Shown one piece after another: positions 36,639-45,212 of a stretch of DNA of 53,740 nucleotides. The stretch's first letter is position 1. Each line of letters opens with the position of its first letter. Source of the DNA: Tyzzerella sp. Its GTDB lineage: Bacteria > Bacillota > Clostridia > Lachnospirales > Lachnospiraceae. Under the pieces are notes generated by a model that saw only the letters and a program-made list of their open reading frames with translations, was not told the origin of the DNA and made no database searches. The stretch is from assembly GCA_017465565.1 (NCBI GenBank), contig JAFTWA010000051.1, forward strand, positions 1 through 53,740, written 5' to 3'. The position numbers were made by a program, and so were the translations under genes.

Positions 36639-37724
36639 TTATTTTCTAACAGATGCAAGCCAAGCTTTGAACTCTTCATTTTCAAGAACTTCTTTATTAA
36701 CGATAAAGTCTGCGGCTTCGCCATCTAAGAATTTCGCAACATCTGCCATTAATAAATATGGAGAGTTTGTTAATGCTTCTGATGTTGTTCCAGCAATATG
36801 TGTTGTTAATGTTACGTTATCGAGCTTTAAGAATGGGCTGTCTGCTTCGATTGGTTCTGTTGTGAATACATCAAGTGCAGCACCCATAATTTTTTGTTCT
36901 TCTAATGCTTTTGCAAGAGCGGCCTGATCTACTAAACCAGCACGTCCTGTATTAATGAAGTAAGCTGTTGGTTTCATCAAACCAAGTTCTTTTTCTCCGA
37001 TCATGTTCTTGTTTTGATCTGTAAGACGAGCATGGATAGAAACGAAATCACTTGTGCTCATAAGTTCATCTAATTCCACCTTCTTAGCACCAGCTGCCTC
37101 TACTACTTCGTCTGGTGTATATGGATCATATACAACAACGTTTACATCAAAACCAGAAAGCTTCTTACATACTAATTTGCCGATGTATCCAAATCCTACA
37201 AGACCGATTGTTTTGTCATGCATTTCCGGAATTGCACTGCTGTTTACAAATGTTTTTCTCCATTCACCGCATTGAATTGCATGATGTGCTTTTGCAATGT
37301 TTCTTGCTGCTGCAAGCATCATACCTACTGCAAAATCAGATACTGCATGAGCATTTCTTCCTTTAACATTAAATACGAGAATACCACGTTTTGTAGCTTC
37401 TTCAACATTTACGTTTTCAAGACCCGCGCGGGATACACCTACCAATCTAAGATTTGGCATAGCGTCCATTACTTTGCTTGATACTGGCACGAATAATCCC
37501 ATTAATGCATTTGCATCTTTACCTTCTTTTAAAATTGTTTCGTCAACTGTTTCGATTTCCGGTCCTCTCTTTTCTACTTCAAGTCTGCGGTATTGAAGCT
37601 GACCCCAATCTGTTTCCCAATCACTTACGATAACGTCATCTCCGTATTTGCTAAGATGTTTCGCCCATGCATCGCCAAAACCTTTACCTGGAATCATTGC
37701 ATCGCCTAAAAGAATTGCTTTCAT
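36639..37724 (-). CDS. D-2-hydroxyacid dehydrogenase family protein (SerA-like)
   Basis: A 361-residue NAD(P)-dependent 2-hydroxyacid dehydrogenase. The Rossmann motif is GLVGFGYIGKLVC, the substrate Arg is in VGVSRAGLENV and INTGRAGLVD, the Glu is in FTTEPIE and the catalytic His is in LTTHIAGTT. The N-terminal 60 residues are longer than in SerA and unlike it (MKAILLGDAMIPGKGFGDAW). There is no ACT domain, so it is not a serine-regulated SerA. GGAGG lies upstream of the ATG. As first gene of an operon with an aldolase and FGGY kinase it probably oxidises or reduces an intermediate of an uncharacterised sugar-acid route. Confidence 0.87.
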   Translation of the reverse strand: MKAILLGDAMIPGKGFGDAWAKHLSKYGDDVIVSDWETDWGQLQYRRLEVEKRGPEIETVDETILKEGKDANALMGLFVPVSSKVMDAMPNLRLVGVSRAGLENVNVEEATKRGILVFNVKGRNAHAVSDFAVGMMLAAARNIAKAHHAIQCGEWRKTFVNSSAIPEMHDKTIGLVGFGYIGKLVCKKLSGFDVNVVVYDPYTPDEVVEAAGAKKVELDELMSTSDFVSIHARLTDQNKNMIGEKELGLMKPTAYFINTGRAGLVDQAALAKALEEQKIMGAALDVFTTEPIEADSPFLKLDNVTLTTHIAGTTSEALTNSPYLLMADVAKFLDGEAADFIVNKEVLENEEFKAWLASVRK

Positions 37725-37751
37725 TTTTTTCGTCCTCCTTTTTCTTTGCGC

Positions 37752-37791
37752 GAAAATACTACTGTCATCCCCCGAATAACAGTAGATTTTC
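37752..37791. promoter_or_regulatory. Imperfect inverted repeat in the dehydrogenase-operon leader, possible operator
   Basis: Arms GAAAAT and CTACTGT on the left match ACAGTAG and ATTTTC on the right around a C-rich centre, with one unpaired base. It begins within about 10 nt of the predicted transcript start, a good place for a repressor or a 5-prime mRNA hairpin. Confidence 0.5.
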
Positions 37792-37805
37792 TACCATATA
37801 TATTC

Positions 37806-37834
37806 ATAATACTAAACATATTTCTCCATGTCAA
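37806..37834 (-). promoter_or_regulatory. Promoter of the dehydrogenase-aldolase-kinase operon
   Basis: TTGACA (37829-37834), 17-nt spacer, TATTAT (37806-37811) on the minus strand. Confidence 0.85.
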
Positions 37835-37864
37835 TTTTCATTCCCCTTATTAAATAAACAAAAA

Positions 37865-37912
37865 TTCAGCACTTTTTTTGTATGTTTTTCACAAACAAAA
37901 ATTCGTGCTGAA
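37865..37912 (-). terminator. Terminator of the methionine synthase-hydrogenase operon
   Basis: Stem TTCAGCAC/GTGCTGAA (37865-37872 and 37905-37912) with a 32-nt loop, followed on the minus strand by TTTTTGTTT. The long loop lowers confidence. Confidence 0.6.
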
Positions 37913-37969
37913 CCTTTTAATCGTCATTTTGCTAATTTTTTCACAATATTTTAACTTTACGATTTTTAC

Positions 37970-38095
37970 TTATTCTGCATCTTTTGCATCTTTTCTCTCA
38001 CGCAGCTTTTTACCTACTATAATGCCGCCAAATGCAACTGCTCCTACAACAATCATTTTAAATAATGTCTGGATTAATGCTCCTAAAAACGCCAT
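37970..38095 (-). CDS. 41-residue single-span membrane protein
   Basis: A short gene with a strong purine-rich site (GGGGGG, spacing 5) and start ATG 38095, only 12 bp after the hydrogenase stop. The product has a short N terminus, one hydrophobic helix (roughly residues 2-27, ALIQTLFKMIVVGAVAFGGI) and a positively charged then acidic tail (KKLRERKDAKDAE), which predicts an inner-membrane helix with the C terminus in the cytoplasm. It could anchor the hydrogenase or be an unrelated microprotein. I do not recognise the family. Confidence 0.72.
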   Translation of the reverse strand: MAFLGALIQTLFKMIVVGAVAFGGIIVGKKLRERKDAKDAE

Positions 38096-38107
38096 AATTA
38101 CCCCCCT

Positions 38108-39616
38108 TTATTTCAATTCAATTTCTTCTAATTCTTTTGATGGCAAAGGCTTCGATGAATTCTTAACAAACTCTTTCAATGCTTTTTGCGCTTTATCAAT
38201 CGGTATGTTTGTACCTGCACCCGCAACGCAGCCGCCAGGACATCCCATACCTTCAATTAAACAGCCATTTTTCTTTCCAATTTTCGCAAGTGTCAACATC
38301 TTTTTACATTCAGCAAGTCCCTCTGCATGTTCAATCTTCACTTCTACTCCTGGATAGTATTCTTTCACGCATCGTTCAATTGCATCCGCCACTCCACCGG
38401 CAACTGCATATCCACGACCTGCACCTGTTGCATTATGGAAAGATGATTCTGCCTCATACTCTGACAAATCAATATCTTTTGCATCAAACATTCCCTGAAG
38501 TTCTTCAAATGTGATAACAAAATCCACATCGCTTCGAACAGTCCGACGAGAAGCCTCCAATTTCTTTGATGCACACGGCCCAATAAATACGACCTTTGCA
38601 TCTGGATGCTCCTGCTTAATTGTTCTGGCAGTTGCCACCATAGGCGTTAATTCCTGGGACACCTGTTCAATAAGTTCTGGGAAATATTTTTTTGCAAGCA
38701 TAGACCAGGCCGGACAACATGATGTTAATAAGAATGGTAATTCGCCACTCACTACTTTGTCTACATAATGATGCGCTTCCGCAATCGCACCAATATCAGC
38801 GCCCAGTGCAACTTCATATACTTCTGAGAAACCTAATTCCTGTAATGCTGCTTTGATATTTCTTGGTGTAATGTTTGGTCCAAATTGTCCCACGAATGCT
38901 GGTGCAATTTCAGCAATGATTTTGCCGCCTTCTTTTAACGCACGACATAATTGGAAAATCTGCGATTTATCAGAAACCGCACCAAAAGGACAGCTTACCA
39001 TACACATACCACAGGAAACACATTTGTCACTATCAATGACTGCCCGCCCAAATTTGTCAGACTTGATCGCATTGACACCACAAGCCTTTGCACAAGGTCT
39101 TTCTTTTTTAGAAATCGCATCGTATGGACAAACAGATTTACATTTTCCACACTTAATACATTTTTCTTGGTCTATATACGACTTATCACCAACCATCGTA
39201 ATTGCGCCCACTGGACACACCTCACGACATGGGTGTGCGATACAGCCCTTGCACATATTGCTTACTTCGTATCCCTTTTCCTGACACGCTGCGCACGCCG
39301 ATGGAATCACCTGCATAAGAGGTGGCTCATAATATTTTTCCGAAATATTACTTTCTTCAATTCCCGCTGTCAAATGCACCATACGGTCTTCTGGACGCAA
39401 TGACATTCCCATGGCCAGTCTCACACGCTCTCTCACAATCGAACGTGAACGATACATACTTTCGCGGTAACGTTCTGATTCCTCATTTACGATATTGTAT
39501 GGTACTGATTCAATATCATCAATCAGTGTCTCCGGGGTAGATTCAAAAGCAATCTTTGCCACTTCTGCAAAAACTTTTCTTCTTGTTTTCCGAATTGGTG
39601 TTTCTAATCCTCTCAT
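38108..39616 (-). CDS. [FeFe] hydrogenase-like protein (group B-type N-terminal cluster region)
   Basis: A 502-residue iron-only hydrogenase-fold protein. An N-terminal cysteine-rich part (CAACQEKGYEVSNMCKGC, HPCREVCPVGAI) leads into 4Fe-4S ferredoxin motifs (CIKCGKCKSVCP and CVSCGMCMVSCP), then the H-cluster domain. The H-cluster cysteine motifs are TSCCPAW, GPCASKKLE and EGMGCPGGC. The second has Gly for the usual Met, and the last lacks the GGG that follows in bidirectional enzymes, so it belongs to a less-studied group. It may evolve H2 or act as a redox sensor. ATG 39616 has AGAAGG and GGGAG upstream; an ATG at 39637 overlapping the metH stop by ATGA is the alternative. Confidence 0.88.
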   Translation of the reverse strand: MRGLETPIRKTRRKVFAEVAKIAFESTPETLIDDIESVPYNIVNEESERYRESMYRSRSIVRERVRLAMGMSLRPEDRMVHLTAGIEESNISEKYYEPPLMQVIPSACAACQEKGYEVSNMCKGCIAHPCREVCPVGAITMVGDKSYIDQEKCIKCGKCKSVCPYDAISKKERPCAKACGVNAIKSDKFGRAVIDSDKCVSCGMCMVSCPFGAVSDKSQIFQLCRALKEGGKIIAEIAPAFVGQFGPNITPRNIKAALQELGFSEVYEVALGADIGAIAEAHHYVDKVVSGELPFLLTSCCPAWSMLAKKYFPELIEQVSQELTPMVATARTIKQEHPDAKVVFIGPCASKKLEASRRTVRSDVDFVITFEELQGMFDAKDIDLSEYEAESSFHNATGAGRGYAVAGGVADAIERCVKEYYPGVEVKIEHAEGLAECKKMLTLAKIGKKNGCLIEGMGCPGGCVAGAGTNIPIDKAQKALKEFVKNSSKPLPSKELEEIELK

Positions 39617-39633
39617 AGTACCTTCTCTCCCTA

Positions 39634-42012
39634 TCATTTGAATATCTTCTGAGCATAGTATACACTCTGCATCGCATCTTTTCCATAAAAATCTGCGTCA
39701 ATCATATCTGCGTATTCTTGATTTAGTACAGCTCCACCTACCATCACCTTGCATTCTGGTGCCTTTTCGCGAAGTAGCTTAATCGTTTCTTCCATACTCA
39801 CTACGGTAGTCGTCATCAATGCACTAAGACCAATCAATTTAATATCGTGCTTTAACACTGCTTCTACAATCGTCTCTGGTGGTACATCCTTTCCAAGGTC
39901 AATCACTTCAAAACTATAGTTTTCCAACAATACCTTTACAATATTCTTTCCAATATCGTGAATATCACCTTTTACGGTAGCAAGAACTATTTTATCTTTT
40001 CCCGACTGCGCCTCGGCATCATTTCCCATCTGTTCTTTTAAAACCTCAAATGCTGCCTTTGCCGCATCAGCACTCATAAGAAGCTGCGGTAAAAATACGG
40101 TTCCCTTTTCAAAGCCTTGTCCAACCTCATCAAGCGCTGGTATCAAATATTGATTGATAATGTCCAGTGGCTTTTCTATCTTTATAAGTTCACTTGTAAT
40201 ATGATGGGCCTCTTCTTTCAGCCCCTTTATAATTACTGTCTTTAAATCGAACTGATTATTTACAGAAGTGGCTGGCTTATCCGCCTGCATTTGTCCGCAC
40301 CGTTCAATATAGTTCTGGCAATTTTCATCATATCCCATAAGCGCACAGTAAGAATAATAAGCATTCATCATTGCTTCCGATGATGGATTGATAATCCCTG
40401 CTGAAAGTCCATTTTGCATTGCCATAGTATAGAAATTCGCATTAATAATGCTGCGGGTTGGAAGACCAAATGAAATATTAGATACACCAAGTACAGTCTT
40501 CACATCATAGACCTCTCTCACCAGTTTCAAGGCTTCTAATGTAGTCTTGGCACCCTGCGGTTCGGAACTAATCGTCATGGCGAGCACATCGATTACGATA
40601 TCTTTTTTATCAATCCCATACTTTTTTGCTTCTTCGATGATTTTTCCTGCAATTGCAAGACGGCCCTCTGCAGTCTCTGGAATTCCAGTTTCATCTAATG
40701 TAAGACCTACTACAACACCGCCATACTTTTTCACTAGTGGAAATACCGTGTCCATGGACTCCTGCTTTCCACTTACCGAATTCACCATTGGCTTTCCGTT
40801 ATAAATTCGCAGGGCTGCTTCCAGCGCCTTGGCATCTACCGTATCAATCTGCAGTGGCAGATTGGTAATACTCTGAAGCTCCTGTACCACTTCTTTCATC
40901 ATTGCCACTTCATCAATATCCGGAAGTCCTACGTTCACATCCAGAATATGTGCGCCGCGTTCCTCCTGCGCTACTGCTTCTTTTAAAATATAGTCCAAAT
41001 CGTGTGCCTTTAAAGCCTCTTTAAACTTCTTTTTTCCTGTAGGATTGATGCGTTCTCCAATGATGACAGGCACTTCACCTAGTTCTACCACTTTTCCGTA
41101 AGAAGAAACCATCGTGTATGGCTTATATGTTGGCTTTATAATTTCCATTCCCTTGCAGGCTTCTGCCATTGCACGAATATGTTCCGGTGTCGTTCCACAG
41201 CAGCCTCCAATTATGCAGGCTCCATTTTTTACAATTTCCTGCATTGTTTTTGCAAACTCCCCTGGCGCCACATCATAATATGTCTCGCCATCTTTCTGCT
41301 TTGGAAGGCCAGCATTCGGTTTTACGATTATTGGAAGAGATGTATATTTTGCAATTTCATTTAAAATTGGAAGCATCTGCTCTGGTCCAAGACCACAGTT
41401 AATTCCAAGGGCATCTACGCCAAGACCTTCTAATAAAGCTACAACAGACGGAACATCTCCACCTGTCAGAAGCTTTCCTTTGCTGTCGAAAACAACTGTC
41501 ACAAAAACCGGTAAGCTTGTGTTTTCTTTCGCCGCAAGTACGGCTGCCTTTACTTCATAGGCATCACTCATAGTTTCTATATGAATCAAATCTGCGCCAG
41601 CCTGCTCCCCAAGAACCATCACCTCTTTATACGCTTCATATGCATCGTCAAATGCAAGATTTCCAAGTGGTTTTAAAAGTTGTCCTGTTGGGCCTACATC
41701 AAGAGCTGCATAATATTTTTCTTTGTTTGCTTCTTGCGCTGCGCATCTGACATTTTCTAATGCTGCATTTATAATCTCTTTTAATGCATATTTCTGGTCA
41801 TGATATTTTAAAGCATTTGCACCAAATGTATTTGCAAGTACAATGTCGCTTCCAGCCTCAAAATAGCCTCTATGAATACTTCTTACAATCTCTTTTTTCT
41901 CAATGTTCCAGTTCTCCGGTGATTCTCCTGGCTGAAGTCCTTCTTTTTGAAGCAAGGAACCCATTCCTCCATCAAAAAACAACAATTCTTTTCCTAATCT
42001 CTCTAGCAACAT
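39634..42012 (-). CDS. metH: Cobalamin-dependent methionine synthase lacking the activation domain
   Basis: A 792-residue enzyme that moves methyl from methyltetrahydrofolate through cobalamin to homocysteine. The homocysteine-binding barrel has FDGGMGSLLQ and zinc cysteines in INCGLG and GGCCGTTPEH. The pterin-binding barrel starts near residue 315 (VIIGERINPTGKKKFKEAL) with LQIDTVDAKALEAAL. The cap domain and B12-binding module with DIHDIGKN (axial His) complete it. The C-terminal SAM activation domain (about 330 residues in E. coli MetH) is absent; the gene upstream supplies a related domain. ATG 42012 follows AGGAG at 8 nt, 4 bp after the activator stop. Confidence 0.95.
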   Translation of the reverse strand: MLLERLGKELLFFDGGMGSLLQKEGLQPGESPENWNIEKKEIVRSIHRGYFEAGSDIVLANTFGANALKYHDQKYALKEIINAALENVRCAAQEANKEKYYAALDVGPTGQLLKPLGNLAFDDAYEAYKEVMVLGEQAGADLIHIETMSDAYEVKAAVLAAKENTSLPVFVTVVFDSKGKLLTGGDVPSVVALLEGLGVDALGINCGLGPEQMLPILNEIAKYTSLPIIVKPNAGLPKQKDGETYYDVAPGEFAKTMQEIVKNGACIIGGCCGTTPEHIRAMAEACKGMEIIKPTYKPYTMVSSYGKVVELGEVPVIIGERINPTGKKKFKEALKAHDLDYILKEAVAQEERGAHILDVNVGLPDIDEVAMMKEVVQELQSITNLPLQIDTVDAKALEAALRIYNGKPMVNSVSGKQESMDTVFPLVKKYGGVVVGLTLDETGIPETAEGRLAIAGKIIEEAKKYGIDKKDIVIDVLAMTISSEPQGAKTTLEALKLVREVYDVKTVLGVSNISFGLPTRSIINANFYTMAMQNGLSAGIINPSSEAMMNAYYSYCALMGYDENCQNYIERCGQMQADKPATSVNNQFDLKTVIIKGLKEEAHHITSELIKIEKPLDIINQYLIPALDEVGQGFEKGTVFLPQLLMSADAAKAAFEVLKEQMGNDAEAQSGKDKIVLATVKGDIHDIGKNIVKVLLENYSFEVIDLGKDVPPETIVEAVLKHDIKLIGLSALMTTTVVSMEETIKLLREKAPECKVMVGGAVLNQEYADMIDADFYGKDAMQSVYYAQKIFK

Positions 42013-42016
42013 ATTT

Positions 42017-42661
42017 TCAGCTCCTTCTATATAAACAGTCTGTCTTGGAACAAATTTCACATCCTTTTTTATGACAATTTTCATTCGTTTTACTCACACC
42101 AATCACAGCCGTTACCGATTTCGTAGGTATCATCATAAAACTATCCGTCATCGTAAGTCCAATGCGTTTTGGTGCATCCAGCATCTCCAGAATTTCTTTC
42201 TGGTGAAGAATCGAAAAATCACCATATCCCGGACTGAAACGCGGCCGTAAATATTGTCCCAACTGATGGAATTCATTTTTCATCTTCTCTTCTATCTCAT
42301 CACAATGCTCTTCCAAAAAAGCTGCTGCCGATGCTTGAAACACGACTGCCTTAGGTATATCCGTAATTTCATATTTCCGCATTCTGCGGTCGATCTCTGC
42401 TCCCAACGTCACTCCAAATAAGATTGCCAGGTCGCAGCCTTTCAAATTCTTGCATAGACTGCTGCTTTTCACAGTCATTTTTCCTAGTTTAAGTTCGTTC
42501 GCATTTAGATGAGAAATTTCAAAAATGCGATAGATGGATTTCACATCTGCTATTTTTTCAAGTTCCTGAAATGACTCTTGTATAAGCATAAATGTGCGTT
42601 CATCTATCGCATGTCTTCCATATCCCAAATACCGAACAGCTTCTTTTGTTCGTGTATCCAT
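42017..42661 (-). CDS. Separate MetH activation-domain-like protein
   Basis: A 214-residue protein resembling the C-terminal activation (SAM-binding) domain of MetH. Family signatures are RPRFSPGYGDFSILHQKEI (the RxxPGYGD loop), IGLTMTDSFMMIPTKSVTAVIG, and a terminal cysteine cluster KKGCEICSKTDCLYR. It probably binds S-adenosylmethionine and reactivates oxidised cob(II)alamin on the partner enzyme. It lies 4 bp upstream of metH, which lacks this domain. AGGA lies 5 nt before the ATG. Split MetH systems of this kind are known in clostridia and Thermotoga. Confidence 0.9.
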   Translation of the reverse strand: MDTRTKEAVRYLGYGRHAIDERTFMLIQESFQELEKIADVKSIYRIFEISHLNANELKLGKMTVKSSSLCKNLKGCDLAILFGVTLGAEIDRRMRKYEITDIPKAVVFQASAAAFLEEHCDEIEEKMKNEFHQLGQYLRPRFSPGYGDFSILHQKEILEMLDAPKRIGLTMTDSFMMIPTKSVTAVIGVSKTNENCHKKGCEICSKTDCLYRRS

Positions 42662-42712
42662 TGTGTTCCTCTTTCTATTTTACAATTTCTGAAAGATTTG
42701 CCTCTATTATGC

Positions 42713-42738
42713 AAGCAGCCTCCTTACGGAGGCCACTT
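42713..42738 (-). terminator. Hairpin after glgA, incomplete terminator
   Basis: A strong 11-bp stem (two wobbles) with a GTAA loop starts just after the glgA stop, but no U run follows. It could allow partial readthrough into the metH activator gene, which has no obvious promoter. Confidence 0.5.
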
Positions 42739-42740
42739 TC

Positions 42741-44177
42741 TTAGATATTGTTATATAAATCTTCGTATTGTTTTGCAGAAGTCTTCCATGAGAAATCTTC
42801 ATTCATAGCTCTTTCTACGATTTTGTTCCAATCACGTTTCTTTTCGTAATATGTTGTCTCTGCATAACGAACTGTATTTAACATTTCGTGTGCATTGTAA
42901 TTTGCAAAACTGAAGCCTGTACCGGTCTTTTCATACTCATTGTATGGTTCTACAGTATCTTTTAATCCGCCTGTTTCACGCACGATTGGTAATGTTCCAT
43001 AACGCAAGCTCATAAGCTGGCTCAATCCACATGGCTCGAATAATGAAGGCATTAAGAATGCATCACATGAACCATAAATCTTATGTGACATTGCTTCCGA
43101 ATAGAAAATATTTGCAGATACTTTTTCTGGATATTTCCATGCAAAATGGCGGAACATGTTTTCATATTTTTCATCGCCTGTTCCAAGCACAACTAACTGG
43201 ATATCATCTTGACATAACTCGTCCATTACATGTGCGATCAAGTCAAAACCTTTCTGGTCAGTCAATCTTGATACGATACCAATCATCATCTTTTTAGGAT
43301 CTTTTACTAAGTTTAATTCTTCCTGTAATGCTACTTTATTCTTTACTTTTTCTTTTCTGAAATCATCTACTGAATATGTATTAGCAAGGAATTTGTCTGT
43401 TTCTGGATTGTAATCTTCATAATCGATACCATTCACAATACCAGAAAGGTCATTGCTTCTTGCATTCATTAATCCGTCTAAACGTTCCCCATAGAATGGA
43501 ACCTTGATTTCTTCTGCATATGTATTACTTACTGTTGTTACTTTATCAGCGTATACAATACCGCCTTTTAAAAGATTAGCATCATTGTATGCTTCCAGTT
43601 TATCTGATGTAAAATAATAGTCTGGAAGTCCTGTAATATTGCGAACTTCATTTGTTCCCCATACACCCTGGAATTTCAAGTTGTGAATTGTCATTACAGT
43701 CTTAATTCCTTGATAGTATTCGTTTGCAAAACGGAAATTATCAAGATATACAGGAATTAGACCTGTCTGCCAGTCATGACAGTGAATAATGTCTGGTCTA
43801 AAGTCAATTTCTGGAAGTGCACGAAGTACAGCTTTTGAGAAATATCCAAATTTTTCAATATCCCAAAGTCCTCCGTCATATGGTTTTGGACCGCTAAAAT
43901 ATTCTTCATTATCAATAAAATAGAATGTAATTCCATCTAGCTCTAACTTGAGAATACCAACATAACGTCCGCTCCAGTTATAGTCCATGTAAAACTTTGT
44001 AACAAATTCTAATTTTTCTTTCCATTCTTCTTTCATACAAGCATATTTGGGTAACATAACTCGTACGTCTATTTCTTCTTTATCAAAATTCTTTGGCAAA
44101 GACCCAACTACGTCCGCCAATCCACCTGTCTTAATAAAAGGTACTGATTCAGAAGCTGCAAATAAAATCTTTTTCAT
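42741..44177 (-). CDS. glgA: Glycogen synthase (ADP-glucose type, GT5)
   Basis: A 478-residue GT-B glycosyltransferase that extends alpha-1,4-glucan from ADP-glucose. It has the N-terminal KTGGLADVVGSLPK nucleotide-sugar loop, the HDWQTGL and TIHNLKFQG blocks, VSRLTDQKGFDLI, and the catalytic EPCGLSQLMSLRYGTLPIVRETGGLKDTV loop. Length is standard. ATG 44177 with GGAGG at 7 nt is chosen over 44195. It has its own promoter, which overlaps the end of spo0A. No other glycogen gene is adjacent. Confidence 0.97.
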   Translation of the reverse strand: MKKILFAASESVPFIKTGGLADVVGSLPKNFDKEEIDVRVMLPKYACMKEEWKEKLEFVTKFYMDYNWSGRYVGILKLELDGITFYFIDNEEYFSGPKPYDGGLWDIEKFGYFSKAVLRALPEIDFRPDIIHCHDWQTGLIPVYLDNFRFANEYYQGIKTVMTIHNLKFQGVWGTNEVRNITGLPDYYFTSDKLEAYNDANLLKGGIVYADKVTTVSNTYAEEIKVPFYGERLDGLMNARSNDLSGIVNGIDYEDYNPETDKFLANTYSVDDFRKEKVKNKVALQEELNLVKDPKKMMIGIVSRLTDQKGFDLIAHVMDELCQDDIQLVVLGTGDEKYENMFRHFAWKYPEKVSANIFYSEAMSHKIYGSCDAFLMPSLFEPCGLSQLMSLRYGTLPIVRETGGLKDTVEPYNEYEKTGTGFSFANYNAHEMLNTVRYAETTYYEKKRDWNKIVERAMNEDFSWKTSAKQYEDLYNNI

Positions 44178-44215
44178 ATGTTTTCCTCCACTCATACATA
44201 TAACAATCTGTCTAT

Positions 44216-44244
44216 ATTATACTAATTCGGAAACTAATGGTCAA
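44216..44244 (-). promoter_or_regulatory. Promoter of glgA
   Basis: TTGACC (44239-44244), 17-nt spacer, TATAAT (44216-44221) on the minus strand. It lies immediately after the spo0A stop. Confidence 0.88.
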
Positions 44245-44247
44245 GTT

Positions 44248-45036
44248 TTATCTGCGTTTCTGCTCTAAACGTATTGTGTCTGCAACCAATGCAATAAATT
44301 CAGAATTGGTTGGCTTTCCTTTCCCATTGCTGACTGTATAGCCAAATAAGTTGTCCAATATGTCAAGCTTTCCTCTGCTCCATGCAACTTCAATTGCATG
44401 CCTTATCGCTCTTTCTACTCTGCTGGAAGTCGTTTGATGTTTCTTTGCAACTGTCGGATACAAGATTTTTGTAATCGCATTTAATACATCCATGTCTTCT
44501 ACCGCCATCATGATAGCATCTCGGAGATAATGATAACCCTTTATATGAGCTGGTATTCCAATTTCGTGAATCATGTTTGTCACTTGGTTTTCCAGATTGT
44601 TTTCTGCAGTATCTTTCAAATTTATAACCGTGCTTCCTATTTTATTATCACTTTGTACTTCATTTTTGATAAATTTGATTCGATTTAGAACCGTGTCATT
44701 GTGAAACGGTTTCATAATATAGTAGCTTGCTCCTTTACGAAAGGCATCTTCTGTAATTTGTTCTTGTCCGACTGCTGTAACGATGATGAAACTTGGATAT
44801 TTTTTGAGATTTTTGTTTTTTCGGACTTCTTCCATAACACTTAATCCGTCCATTTTTGGCATAATTAGATCTAATAAAACAACATCTGGTTCCTTATTCT
44901 TGATAATTTTATACATCTCCTCACCATTATTCGCTTTTCCGACAAGTGTGAGATCCTTGTCACTTTTTACAATTTCGCCCAGAATCTCCAAAATACGTTC
45001 GTTATCGTCTCCAATTGCAACGCTCAAACGTGCCAT
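44248..45036 (-). CDS. spo0A: Sporulation master regulator Spo0A
   Basis: A 262-residue response regulator. The receiver domain has the acidic pair (DDN, residues 10-12), the phosphoacceptor Asp56 in [11 protein letters not shown], and TAVGQ and KPF loops. The Spo0A_C DNA-binding domain has [16 protein letters not shown], the [16 protein letters not shown] recognition helix region, and [21 protein letters not shown] 45036 has GGGAGG at 6 nt; ATG 45042 abuts that site. Unlike in Bacillus, no spoIVB is seen next to it in this window; upstream is a repeat array and a two-component kinase. Confidence 0.97.
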   Translation of the reverse strand: MARLSVAIGDDNERILEILGEIVKSDKDLTLVGKANNGEEMYKIIKNKEPDVVLLDLIMPKMDGLSVMEEVRKNKNLKKYPSFIIVTAVGQEQITEDAFRKGASYYIMKPFHNDTVLNRIKFIKNEVQSDNKIGSTVINLKDTAENNLENQVTNMIHEIGIPAHIKGYHYLRDAIMMAVEDMDVLNAITKILYPTVAKKHQTTSSRVERAIRHAIEVAWSRGKLDILDNLFGYTVSNGKGKPTNSEFIALVADTIRLEQKRR

Positions 45037-45081
45037 CTGCATCCTCCCAACAACGTCCTTACATTGAAGCCCTTATTCATT

Positions 45082-45110
45082 ATTATATATTTGTCATTTT
45101 AGGGGAGCAA
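45082..45110 (-). promoter_or_regulatory. Promoter of spo0A
   Basis: TTGCTC (45105-45110), 17-nt spacer, TATAAT (45082-45087) on the minus strand, about 45 nt upstream of the ATG. Confidence 0.7.
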
Positions 45111-45129
45111 GAAAATACATCCCCGAAAT

Positions 45130-45138
45130 TTCGACAAA
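45130..45138 (-). promoter_or_regulatory. 0A box upstream of the spo0A promoter
   Basis: TTTGTCGAA on the minus strand matches the Spo0A-binding consensus. It lies 20 nt upstream of the -35 box, consistent with autoregulation by Spo0A phosphate. One 9-mer match in AT-rich DNA could be chance. Confidence 0.6.
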
Positions 45139-45146
45139 TTTCTTGC

Positions 45147-45212
45147 AATTGGGGACACCACTAAGTCGAATTGGGGACACCACTAAGTCGAATTGGGGAC
45201 ACCACTAAGTCG
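45147..45212. repeat. Three tandem 22-bp repeats
   Basis: Three identical copies of a 22-bp unit at 45147-45168, 45169-45190 and 45191-45212, each beginning AATTGGGGACACC and ending AAGTCG. A fourth partial start (AATTGGGGAC) opens the adjacent palindrome. No spacers are present. Confidence 0.95.

Noticed and set aside
45043-45110. Sigma-H promoter for spo0A
   Set aside because: An AATGAAT element resembles a -10, but no AGGA-type -35 stands at the right distance.
45147-45212. Tandem repeats as a CRISPR array
   Set aside because: The units are directly adjacent with no spacers and no cas genes lie nearby.
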